DNA of 64,000 bases from JANXUC01 sp964619065 (GTDB taxonomy: Bacteria > Acidobacteriota > Terriglobia > Terriglobales > Acidobacteriaceae). The stretch covers positions 15,858 to 79,857 of the forward strand of contig CAZUCC010000013.1 in the NCBI GenBank assembly GCA_964619065.1, read 5' to 3'. Of the stretch, positions 24,078 through 32,366 are shown in pieces; within the stretch, counting starts at the first letter, position 1, and every line of letters begins with the position of its first letter. The notes beneath the pieces were generated by a model. That model saw only the letters and a list, made by a program, of their open reading frames with translations, ran no database searches and had not been told where the DNA came from. The position numbers and the translations under genes were made by a program.

Positions 24078-26720
24078 CTATTCCGCGTTCCACCCTTCCA
24101 CAACGATGGCGGGCTTGGCCGCACCCAGGTTCTTCGCCCGATAGGTTGCGGTGACCTCGCGCTTTTCTCCCGGCAGAAGCGAGAAATAATTGTCCTGCCA
24201 GAGGACCGGAAGCACTTCTTCGCCCTTTTCTCCGGTGAGCTTCAGGCGGTTGAAGAACGCAATGCTTTTGGACGGATTCTCAATCGTAACGTGAGTAACA
24301 AGATTGTCGGGAGCGTGCTCCGTCTTACTCGTCACGATGAGCTTTACCTTGGGCAGCGTGTTTAACGTGGTGAAGTCGGCAAAATCCGCTGTCGGAGTCA
24401 TGTACCAGGTGGACTTCTCCCAATCCAGTTTTTCGGGGTGAGTCGAAAGCCAGTAAAGGTTCGACCCCACCTGCTTGCCCGAAGCGTCATTCACCGTCAG
24501 CACGAGGAAGTAAGCGGGAGACAGGCCTTCGATCTGTGGCAAATCAATCAACTTCTGGGTGGTGTCCGCCGCAGCGTCCACGGTTACTTCCTTCGAAAAC
24601 TTCTCCGTCATGTCGAGGTTTAGCACGCGGGCACGCAGTTTTAAGCCCTTCGCGTCGGTGTATTGGCTGCTCACCAGCCAAACAGCATTGTCGTCATATC
24701 CGTACACCGGGTGCAGCGGTTCGCAGGCGATCTTCGTCCCGAAGTATCCTCCGCCGGGGCGCAGATAGTAGTCGTAGAGGTGCCAGATGACGGACGGCCA
24801 TGCATTGTTTAGCATCCACTGAATCACGCCGGTGGAGGTGTATTTGTTGCGGCTGAAGGCTTCGAACATGGCGCGCTCACCTTCATACGAAATCAGTTGC
24901 GACTTACGCGTGAAGTCTTCCAGGCTCTCCGATTTTCCATAGCGCTTCTCGACCGCGTCCTTGTAAAGCTTAATCGTCTTGAAGGGGCCGCCACCGGAGT
25001 GGAAATCCCATGCTTCATTCACGGGCCAGAGCTGTTCCTTGGGCAGCATTTGGCGCAGGCTCTCGGCTGGAGGCACGGCCGGTCCCATACTTGTTTCCGT
25101 ATTGAAACCCCACGCGCCGCCGATATCTTCTTTCTCCAGGGTCCAGTACGAAGGAGCTACGTAATCGTAGGGGCCAGTCATCTTCACGCCCGGATCGCCC
25201 GTAACCGCCGTGGGAACGTGCTTCGCCGACGAGATCGAGGGATTGGGCCAGCGGCACTGATTCAGCACCGTTATATACGTCTGTTCAACGTCTGGCGGCG
25301 GCGGACCATCGCTGCCATACAACCAGACAATCACGCTGGCATGATTGCGAAGCCGCCGCGCCTGATCCCGGAGCGACTCCGCGGAAATCTTGAAATCCTG
25401 TTCCTTCCAGTTTTGCCAATGCTCCCAGTGATCGCAACAGCACCAGCCGGCCATCACGAGGATTCCGTAGCGGTCGGTGAGGTCGAAGAATTCTTCGGTT
25501 TCAAGCTTGCCCTCGAGGCGTATCGTGTTGAGCCCCATATCGCGCGTGTAGCGGATTTCGTCTTCCAAACGCGCAGTGTTTTCGCGCATCATCATGTCGG
25601 GAGACCAGCCGCCACCACGAATCAGAATTTTCTTGCCGTTGATGGTGAAAACGCGGTGCTTCTGGTCGTCCACCACCCCGGTCACCTGCCGCACGGCAAA
25701 GTGCGTCTTCACTTTGTCGGAAACTTTGCCATCGGTTTCGAACTCCATCTCCAGCGGATAGAAGTTCTGCGCACCCATCTGCGCCGGCCACCACAACTTC
25801 GGATTCGCCATCTTCAACTGCGGATACTGCCCTGGCTCGAACGCCACGTCTTTACTCTCGCCTGGCGCTAGTTCCACGTCCTGCTCGAAAGTGATGCTTT
25901 CAATTTTGCCGCGTAGCTTGCCTTTTACGGCGTGGTTGGCGGAATTTTTCAATACTGCCGTAGCCGTCAGTGCGGCGGAATCGTTCGCGGGAGAATTGAT
26001 TTCCGACATCACTGCCGGATAGCGCAACGCAACAGGCCCCGTCGTCGTTACGTAGACGCCACGCCACAATCCCATGTTCTTGTCGGGAGGCGCTGGGTTC
26101 CAATCCACGAACGTGATAGCAAGGTCATTCTTCTGTGGCGCCCATACCTGCACCGCCAGTCTGTTCACCGCTCCCGGCTTGGCCGCGGCGGTTATGTCGA
26201 ACTCCCACGTCCGCCACGCACCTGCTACATCGTCCGAATTCGCAATCTGCTTCCCGTTCAGCCAGATGTTGGCGCGGTAATTGATCCCACCGAAATTCAG
26301 CCAAATCGTTTTGCCCGCATCCGCCGCAGGCAAGGTGAACTCCGTGCGGTACCACCAGGAAACGGCGAACGGACTATCCGGAGCCATCTCTATATTTGAG
26401 AAATTTGCCCCGGGAGGATAACTCACGCCGGGCAGCGAGCGCAGATTCATGCCGAAGTAGGGATCGGGGTAGAGCTTATTTGCCACCAGCGCTGCCGTAA
26501 CCGTGGTTGGCACATGCACGGAGTACCAGCCCTTCGTCTGGCCGCCGAATTCGGGCGACGAGATCGCCGCGCCCTGGGCCTCAACCTTCGCCGACGACTG
26601 TAATTGCCAATCTCGTAAAGGCTGCTGAGTGTCCTGGGCGGCGGCGTTTGGCGTCCATAACATGGCAACTACGGAGAGAGTCAACGCAGCGCAGGCCGCA
26701 ATCAGCTTCTTGGGTCGCAT
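24078..26720 (-). CDS. glycoside hydrolase family 2, exo-beta-D-glucosaminidase-like
   Basis: An 880-residue exported enzyme with a signal peptide (ALTLSVVAMLWTPNAAAQ). The order is a sugar-binding jelly roll (about 50-230, FGGINYRANIWLNGKQIAN), an immunoglobulin-like domain (about 240-350) and a TIM barrel starting near LIRGGGWSPDMMMR. In the barrel, Asp471 in LYGSDGPPP and Glu542 in NTETSMG match the acid/base Asp and nucleophile Glu of exo-beta-D-glucosaminidase CsxA, where the usual GH2 acid/base Glu is an Asp. This supports removal of glucosamine from chitosan oligomers; GH2 mannosidases are the alternative. C-terminal beta domains follow. A LacI-like box at 26742 suggests substrate-dependent induction. 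Confidence 0.87.
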   Translation of the reverse strand: MRPKKLIAACAALTLSVVAMLWTPNAAAQDTQQPLRDWQLQSSAKVEAQGAAISSPEFGGQTKGWYSVHVPTTVTAALVANKLYPDPYFGMNLRSLPGVSYPPGANFSNIEMAPDSPFAVSWWYRTEFTLPAADAGKTIWLNFGGINYRANIWLNGKQIANSDDVAGAWRTWEFDITAAAKPGAVNRLAVQVWAPQKNDLAITFVDWNPAPPDKNMGLWRGVYVTTTGPVALRYPAVMSEINSPANDSAALTATAVLKNSANHAVKGKLRGKIESITFEQDVELAPGESKDVAFEPGQYPQLKMANPKLWWPAQMGAQNFYPLEMEFETDGKVSDKVKTHFAVRQVTGVVDDQKHRVFTINGKKILIRGGGWSPDMMMRENTARLEDEIRYTRDMGLNTIRLEGKLETEEFFDLTDRYGILVMAGWCCCDHWEHWQNWKEQDFKISAESLRDQARRLRNHASVIVWLYGSDGPPPPDVEQTYITVLNQCRWPNPSISSAKHVPTAVTGDPGVKMTGPYDYVAPSYWTLEKEDIGGAWGFNTETSMGPAVPPAESLRQMLPKEQLWPVNEAWDFHSGGGPFKTIKLYKDAVEKRYGKSESLEDFTRKSQLISYEGERAMFEAFSRNKYTSTGVIQWMLNNAWPSVIWHLYDYYLRPGGGYFGTKIACEPLHPVYGYDDNAVWLVSSQYTDAKGLKLRARVLNLDMTEKFSKEVTVDAAADTTQKLIDLPQIEGLSPAYFLVLTVNDASGKQVGSNLYWLSTHPEKLDWEKSTWYMTPTADFADFTTLNTLPKVKLIVTSKTEHAPDNLVTHVTIENPSKSIAFFNRLKLTGEKGEEVLPVLWQDNYFSLLPGEKREVTATYRAKNLGAAKPAIVVEGWNAE

Positions 26721-26741
26721 GTAAAATTGTCCTTTTTGTTC

Positions 26742-26760
26742 CTATTGAAACGTTTGACTA
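26742..26760 (-). promoter_or_regulatory. LacI-like operator upstream of the GH2 gene
   Basis: CTATTGAAACGTTTGACTA lies 22 bases before the GH2 start and matches the box at 22509-22528 at 16 of 19 positions, in the same + strand orientation. The shared AAACGTTT core is palindromic. Confidence 0.55.
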
Positions 26761-26936
26761 CTCTATCCCATTCGCCGCCCAGCGCGCTATATTTACGCTC
26801 AACGGCTCCAAAACCCTCCCCATTTGCCCCTTCTGGCGGAAGGCGGTAAGATTCCCTGCAACGGGGTGGCTGCTTGGGGGCAGTGTTTCTCTTGATTGTG
26901 AACGCCTGGCTGTGTCCAGCTTAAGCATTGGAGTTT

Positions 26937-29540
26937 ATGCCGGAGTCTGCACCCATTATTATGGACGGCGATCCCGCCCGGAATTCCCTGACCGGTACGG
27001 TTGCAGGCCGATTTGAGATTGAGAATCGCGTCGGCGTCGGCGGTATGGGCGAAGTCTATCGCGCTCAGGACACGCGCCTGAAATGTGCGGTTGCTCTTAA
27101 ACGTCTGGCCCCGGCCTTACTCAACGACGCGCTTTACAGGCGCCGCTTCATGGAGGAAGCGCAGCGCGCCGTTCGCCTGCGCAATGACCCCAGAGTGGCG
27201 GCTGTCTATGATGTTCTGGAAGTACAAAACGAAATCTTTCTGGTCATGGAGTTTGTGGAAGGTGAGACGCTGCGCCAGCGCCTTGCACGTCCCATTCAGC
27301 TGAAGGAATTTCTCCACATCGCCAGCCAGTGCGCAGAAGCTCTGGTCGCCGCTAACGACCGCGGCATCATCCATGGCGATATCAAGCCGGAAAACATCAT
27401 GCTCACGCCCGCTGGGCAGGTCAAGATTTTGGATTTCGGCGTGGCCAAGCAAATACTCCGCTCCGACGATGACCTGACAGTTGACCCAGCCGCGATGATT
27501 AGTGGAACCCCTGCGTATATGGCGCCGGAAATCCTGCTCAAGAAGGAGGCCGACGGCCGTGCCGACATCTTCTCTCTCGGTATCGTTTTCTACGAGGCGC
27601 TTACCGGACGTCATCCCTTTCGCGCCGATAGCTTTTCCGCCACTTCCGACCGCATCCGCGGGGAAAAACCCACTTCCGCCCACACCTTTAATCCCGATGT
27701 CTCTCCAGCGCTCGAAAGCATTTTGCAGCGCATGCTCGCGAAGAAACCCGCCGACCGCTATCCCACTGCGCACGAAGTGTTGGCCGACCTTGACCACCTG
27801 CAGTCCGGCCTTACGCCGGCCCGCCTGCTGCGCCTGCTCCCCATGCAGCAGCGCAAGGCCAGTGTGCGCAAGGGCTTCTTGCTGGGGGCGGCAGCGGTGG
27901 CGCTGTTAGCGGTGCTTTCCCAGGTGCCACAGGTCGAACAACTTTGGGAGAAGGTTGCAGGTCCCTCTGTCATTCGCCTGGTAGTGCTGCCCCTCCGCAC
28001 CTCCTCCACGGATGCCAATGACCGGGCTTTTTGTGACGGCCTCACCGAGGCATTGTCCCTCTGGCTGGCACAATTTGGCGACAGGGCCCGCCTGGATGTG
28101 GTGCCGCCGAGCGAGGTTCGAGCGGAATCGGTACAGAACGTTGATCAGGCGCGCAAGAAGTTCGGGGCAAATCGCGTCCTTGAGGGTACGGTCAGCGAGT
28201 CCGGGAATCAGGCCAGGGTCATCTACAGCTTGGTCGATGCGACGACGGGGCGCTCTCTGGGCGGCAATACCATCACCATCAACAATTCTGATCGTTTGGC
28301 AATTGAAGACCAGTTGGTTACTAGTGTGGCTGGCATTCTGGGGATGCAGCCAAGGCAGGACGACCGGACGGGACAAGGTACTCACGAACCGGCCGCCTAC
28401 GACTACTACCTGCGCGGACGAGGTTATCTGCAGGATTATCACAAGGCGGAAAATGTTGACAGCGCCATTGAGGTCTTCAAGCACTCTTTGGAGCGCGATC
28501 CAAACTATGCGCGAGCCTATGCGGGGTTAGGAGAGAGCTATTGGCGGAAGTACGAACAAACACAATCGCGGAATTGGGTGGCGCTTGCGCAGGGTGCCTG
28601 CAAGCGAGCTGTAGATTTGGACAAAGATTTGGCCATTGCCCACAATTGCCTGGGAGAAGTAAGTAACGGCACAGGTGAATATCAGCAAGCGACCGATGAG
28701 TTCCAGCACGCCGCCAATCTTGATCCCAGCAATGACGATGCCTTGCTCGGATTGGCCTCTGCTTATGACAAGCTTGGTAGAGCCCAGGAGGCGGAGAGCT
28801 ATTTCGAGCGGGCGATCCAGCTGCATCCGCAGTACTGGAGGGGATATTCGAGTTTGGGAAATTTTTACTTTCATGCGGCACGGTATAGGGAAGCCGAGGA
28901 ACAATATCGCCGCTTGACTATGCTAGTTCCGGAAGGAGCATTCGGATACAGCAACTTGGGGGCGGCTTATCTGGCTGAAGGGCGTTACGGCGAAGCAGTC
29001 GCAGAGTTCAAGCGCTCCCTGCAACTAAAATCCAACGCGACGGCGTACTCCAATTTGGCGACTGCGTATTTTTTCGAACACCACTTCGCGGAGGCAGCGC
29101 GCACTTACGAAATGGCGATTCAGCAGAAGGACGCCGAATATTGGCAATGGGGCAATCTTGCGGAAGCATACGCCCTCGTGCCAGCAGAATCGGCGCGTGT
29201 GCAGCCCACTTATCTTAAAGCAGCCGAACTGGTCAGTGAGGTATTGCATGTCAATCCGCGGGATGCGGAGGCGATTCATTGGGCTAGCCTCTATCAAGCA
29301 ATGTTGGGGAATCGGGAAGTGGCCTTGACGTTGTTTCGAAAAATTCCGGCGGGCTCGCCCAGAGATCCGGAGGTGTGGGCCGTCGCTGCGAAGATTCACT
29401 ACCGCCTCGGCATGAACGATCAGGCCCTCTCTGAACTCGAGAAGTCAGTCTCGGCGGGGTATTCAAGAGCCTGGGTGCGCGATGACCCGGCTTTTGCTGG
29501 TTTGGCCTCCAACTTGCAATTCCAGCGGATTGTGAAGTAA
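26937..29540 (+). CDS. membrane-bound serine/threonine protein kinase with TPR sensor region
   Basis: An 867-residue protein. The kinase domain (about residues 20-290) has the glycine loop VGVGGMGEVYRAQD, the lysine in AVALKRL, HGDIKPENIML, DFGVAK, a GTPAYMAPE activation segment and ADIFSLGIVFYEAL. The catalytic loop reads HGD instead of HRD, making it a non-RD kinase with other catalytic residues intact. A single membrane segment follows (FLLGAAAVALLAVLSQV), then an adenylate-cyclase-associated-like segment (LPLRTSSTDANDRAFCDGLTE) and about nine TPRs to the C-terminus, presumably outside the membrane. The start at ATG 26937 has TTGGAG close upstream; ATG 26961 is possible. Targets and signal are unknown. 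Confidence 0.9.
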   Translation: MPESAPIIMDGDPARNSLTGTVAGRFEIENRVGVGGMGEVYRAQDTRLKCAVALKRLAPALLNDALYRRRFMEEAQRAVRLRNDPRVAAVYDVLEVQNEIFLVMEFVEGETLRQRLARPIQLKEFLHIASQCAEALVAANDRGIIHGDIKPENIMLTPAGQVKILDFGVAKQILRSDDDLTVDPAAMISGTPAYMAPEILLKKEADGRADIFSLGIVFYEALTGRHPFRADSFSATSDRIRGEKPTSAHTFNPDVSPALESILQRMLAKKPADRYPTAHEVLADLDHLQSGLTPARLLRLLPMQQRKASVRKGFLLGAAAVALLAVLSQVPQVEQLWEKVAGPSVIRLVVLPLRTSSTDANDRAFCDGLTEALSLWLAQFGDRARLDVVPPSEVRAESVQNVDQARKKFGANRVLEGTVSESGNQARVIYSLVDATTGRSLGGNTITINNSDRLAIEDQLVTSVAGILGMQPRQDDRTGQGTHEPAAYDYYLRGRGYLQDYHKAENVDSAIEVFKHSLERDPNYARAYAGLGESYWRKYEQTQSRNWVALAQGACKRAVDLDKDLAIAHNCLGEVSNGTGEYQQATDEFQHAANLDPSNDDALLGLASAYDKLGRAQEAESYFERAIQLHPQYWRGYSSLGNFYFHAARYREAEEQYRRLTMLVPEGAFGYSNLGAAYLAEGRYGEAVAEFKRSLQLKSNATAYSNLATAYFFEHHFAEAARTYEMAIQQKDAEYWQWGNLAEAYALVPAESARVQPTYLKAAELVSEVLHVNPRDAEAIHWASLYQAMLGNREVALTLFRKIPAGSPRDPEVWAVAAKIHYRLGMNDQALSELEKSVSAGYSRAWVRDDPAFAGLASNLQFQRIVK

Positions 29541-29601
29541 GAATGATCGGTCGCTGTCGTAAGGGTTTTTCAGAAAGGTAATTCAAACTCGGAGGAAAAG
29601 T

Positions 29602-29943
29602 ATGAGCGCACAACCAATTGAGATGCCAGAACTGCCAGAGTGTGAGGAAAAAGAAAAAATTGTTCGGGTGAGTGTGAACAAGGATGGCTACCCACGGGTT
29701 GAGCCGGACTACGTCGAAATCGATCGCAGACGGGGGGAGACAGTCGTTTGGCACGCTGACGAGGGGGTCAATTTCACAATTTGTTTTGGTGACGAAACCC
29801 CTTTTGAAAGCTTTCATTTCCATCCTTGCTTGCGCTCGTCTGGCAAGGTCCGCATGGGCGCTTCCGGCGGAGAGTATAAATACTCCGTTGAGGTCAATGG
29901 GAAAGTGATCGACCCAAAGGTCGGAGTACAGCCACCGAGCTAA
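29602..29943 (+). CDS. small hypothetical protein, beta-rich (cupredoxin-like pattern)
   Basis: A 113-residue protein with a strong ribosome site (GGAGGAAAAG) before its ATG. No signal peptide is seen. The spacing of strands (KIVRVSVNKDG, GETVVWHADEGVNFTICFGD, GKVRMGASGGEYKYSVEVNG) resembles small cupredoxin-like domains found in Acidobacteria, but the His-Cys-His-Met copper set is not complete: only FHFHPC offers ligands. I cannot name the family. It follows the kinase-TPR gene by 61 bases and may be co-transcribed with it. Confidence 0.7.
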   Translation: MSAQPIEMPELPECEEKEKIVRVSVNKDGYPRVEPDYVEIDRRRGETVVWHADEGVNFTICFGDETPFESFHFHPCLRSSGKVRMGASGGEYKYSVEVNGKVIDPKVGVQPPS

Positions 29944-30266
29944 ATCACACGTGCTCGTGGCAGACGGGTTGCGGTCCTTCCTTGGTACCACACCAAGGGA
30001 GGCCGGCCCGTGTGTGTTCTTGGCGGTTCTGCCTGCCATTTGCTCGACCTCCTATCGTTTGGAACTTTCAGGAGTTGGCGCACAGTTGCCTTAGGCCATT
30101 CCATCCGAACGGATATTGAGGCTATCTCTCTGGATAGCCTCGTCTGGAATTTAGGAAGCGACGAGCTGGCGGCGTGTCGCCAGCTCCCAGAACCAGCCAG
30201 CTGGTTTATAATTACCCATTCCGCGCTTAAATCTTCGCCATTATTGACTCGGAGCCTTAAACAGCC
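29944..30266 (+). other. hairpin-rich gap before the PpiD-like gene
   Basis: No gene is seen in these 323 bases. They hold CCTTGG/CCAAGG (29980-29998), a 6-bp pair ATTCCA/TGGAAT (30098-30103 with 30145-30150) that encloses a perfect 9-bp hairpin (30118-30141), a second perfect 9-bp hairpin with a 6-base loop (30163-30186) and AACCAG/CTGGTT (30191-30206). TATAAT at 30207-30212 follows directly and may be the -10 of the foldase gene. The set could be a structured leader or small RNA, or terminators plus promoter. Confidence 0.45.
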
Positions 30267-32252
30267 ATGATTCGCTTTCTCCAATCTCAAGGCCAGATCA
30301 AGAAGTATGTGCTGAGCGGCATACTGCTTGTGATTTGCGTCGGCATGGTCGTCTACCTAATACCGGGAGCTGGTTCCAGCGGGGGCGTTAACGGGCCCGC
30401 AAGGGGAATCGTCGCAACCGTGGGGGGCGAATCGGTCACCTCGCAAGAGGTAAGTGAGCAGGGCCGCGCCATGTTGCGTCAGCAATTTCCTCAGGGCAAT
30501 CCCATGGCCGAGCAGATGCAGCCCTACTTCAACCAGCGTGCGATCGAGGATCTGATCAACGGAAAGGCTCGGCGGGTGGCGGCGGAGAACTTGGGTTTAC
30601 GCGTCAGCGACGACGAATTACGCGACGAATTAGAACATGGCCCGGACAGCCCGAAGTTTTTCCCGGACGGCAAATTCATCGGGCAGAAGCAGTACGAAGA
30701 CCTGCTTCAGTCTGCCAATCTGACTCCCGCCAAGTTCGAAGAGTTGGAAAAGGGCTACCTGCTGTCTCGCAAGTTGTACTCCTTGGTCGCAGGCGCTGCC
30801 TTCGTAACTAACTCCGAGGTGGAAGACGAGGTCCGCAAGCGCAACACCAAAGTAAAATTCGACTACGCCGTGCTCGATGCTGCCGACATTAAAAAGGGTA
30901 TTCATCCCGGCACGGAAGAGTTGAAAGCGTTCTACGAGCGCAACAAAGCCGGTTTTGCCAACTCGATTCCGGAGAAGCGTAAGCTCCGCTACGCGTTGGT
31001 GGACGTGGCTAAGGTGGAATCCCAGGTCGTGGTCAGCAACGACGATGTGAGGTCCTACTACCAGCAGAATGGGAACCAGTATCGCGTCCCCGAACAGGTG
31101 AATGTGCGCCATATCTTGATCAAAGCTCCGTTACCCGGCGCCGACGGAAAAGTTGACCCCAAGGCGCTGGATGCAGCACGCGCCAAGGCGGACGATGTTC
31201 TCAAGCAGCTCAAGGCGGGTGGTGATTTCGCGAAGCTGGCGCAGAAATACTCCGAGGATCCAGGCAGCAACAATACAGCAGGCTTGTTGGGTTGGATCCA
31301 GCGGGGGCGTTATGGCTCGCCGGATGTGGAGCGTGTGATTTTCTCCCTGCCCAAAGGGCAAACGAGCGATGTTATAAAGAGCAGTTATGGTTTCCACATT
31401 GTGCGCGTGGAAGACAAACAGGAAGTGCATCTCAAGCCGCTGGAGGAAGTGAAGGGTGATATCGAGCCTCTGCTCAAGCAGCGGATCGCGCAGCGTCAGG
31501 CGGAAGCCCAGGCGAATACGCTCCTTACGCAGTCTCGGACGAATGGAATCGAGAAAGCCGCTGCCGCTCATGGCGGCGCGGTCACTACGGATTTTCTGAG
31601 CACCGGGGATGCGCTGCCGGGTATCGGCGTTGCGCCCGAACTCATGTCCGCCGTTTTCGGCGCCAAGGAGAAAGCTCCACCGGAATTGCTGCACACGCCG
31701 CAAGGCTATGCCGTCTATGAAGTGCTCGCGGTTCGCCCGCCCGCCACGCCCACGTTTGAAGAAATACAGAGCAAAGTGGAAGAGGAGTTCAAGAACGAAC
31801 GCGGCAACGAGTTGCTGGCGAAGAAGACGCAAGAACTCGCTGACCGTGCCAAAGCCTTGCATGACTTGAAGAAAGCCGCCAAAGAACTCGGCGCGAGCGT
31901 GAAGAGCAGCGAGCCTGTTCTACCAACGGGTCAGGTGCCGGACATTGGCTCCATGAGTGCCGAGGGGGTGGCGGGCGTATTCTCCGCCAAAGTAGGAGAC
32001 GTCGTAGGTCCAGCGCAGGTTGGCCAGAATGGCGCTGTCCTCCAAGTTGTGAGCCGCGAAGAACCTACCGCTGCTGAGATTGCACAAAAGAAGGACGAGA
32101 TCCGCGAAGGCTTGCTGCAGAATAAACGCGAGGAAATGTTTGGCATGTACATGTCGAACCTTCGCCAGCAGATGGAAAAATCCGGCAAGATCGTCATCAA
32201 TGAGAACGAAAGGAAGGCGCTCACCGCAGGCCGTGGTCCCGCTGGTCTGTAG
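30267..32252 (+). CDS. PpiD/SurA-like periplasmic peptidyl-prolyl isomerase
   Basis: A 661-residue membrane-anchored foldase. One N-terminal membrane segment (YVLSGILLVICVGMVVYLI) is followed by a SurA-N-like chaperone region (about 45-230; VGGESVTSQEVSEQG, YFNQRAIEDLINGKA), a parvulin rotamase domain (about 270-375; VNVRHILIKAP, FAKLAQKYSEDPGS, GLLGWIQRGRY, SSYGFHIVRV) and a second, degenerate PPIase-like region. This is the PpiD layout, helping newly exported outer-membrane proteins leave the translocon. The start is at ATG 30267 with GGAG 13 bases upstream. A hairpin-rich region lies in front. Confidence 0.9.
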   Translation: MIRFLQSQGQIKKYVLSGILLVICVGMVVYLIPGAGSSGGVNGPARGIVATVGGESVTSQEVSEQGRAMLRQQFPQGNPMAEQMQPYFNQRAIEDLINGKARRVAAENLGLRVSDDELRDELEHGPDSPKFFPDGKFIGQKQYEDLLQSANLTPAKFEELEKGYLLSRKLYSLVAGAAFVTNSEVEDEVRKRNTKVKFDYAVLDAADIKKGIHPGTEELKAFYERNKAGFANSIPEKRKLRYALVDVAKVESQVVVSNDDVRSYYQQNGNQYRVPEQVNVRHILIKAPLPGADGKVDPKALDAARAKADDVLKQLKAGGDFAKLAQKYSEDPGSNNTAGLLGWIQRGRYGSPDVERVIFSLPKGQTSDVIKSSYGFHIVRVEDKQEVHLKPLEEVKGDIEPLLKQRIAQRQAEAQANTLLTQSRTNGIEKAAAAHGGAVTTDFLSTGDALPGIGVAPELMSAVFGAKEKAPPELLHTPQGYAVYEVLAVRPPATPTFEEIQSKVEEEFKNERGNELLAKKTQELADRAKALHDLKKAAKELGASVKSSEPVLPTGQVPDIGSMSAEGVAGVFSAKVGDVVGPAQVGQNGAVLQVVSREEPTAAEIAQKKDEIREGLLQNKREEMFGMYMSNLRQQMEKSGKIVINENERKALTAGRGPAGL

Positions 32253-32366
32253 CGCCGCTGTCTCAAAAACTCCATTCAGAGGGACTTGCCGTGCTCTGGC
32301 ACGAAGGTCCGCCTGGAACTTCCGCCCCAGCCTCCGGATCGGATACATTGGAGTTTCGAGCAAAGC

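Noticed and set aside
24897..25871. Open frame of 324 codons antisense to the GH2 gene
   Set aside because: No recognisable domain; the GH2 catalytic barrel on the other strand explains the openness.
29944..30266. Possible tRNA or known riboswitch in the hairpin-rich gap
   Set aside because: No acceptor stem with T-loop GTTCRANNC arrangement and no riboswitch core sequence that I recognise; only independent hairpins are seen.
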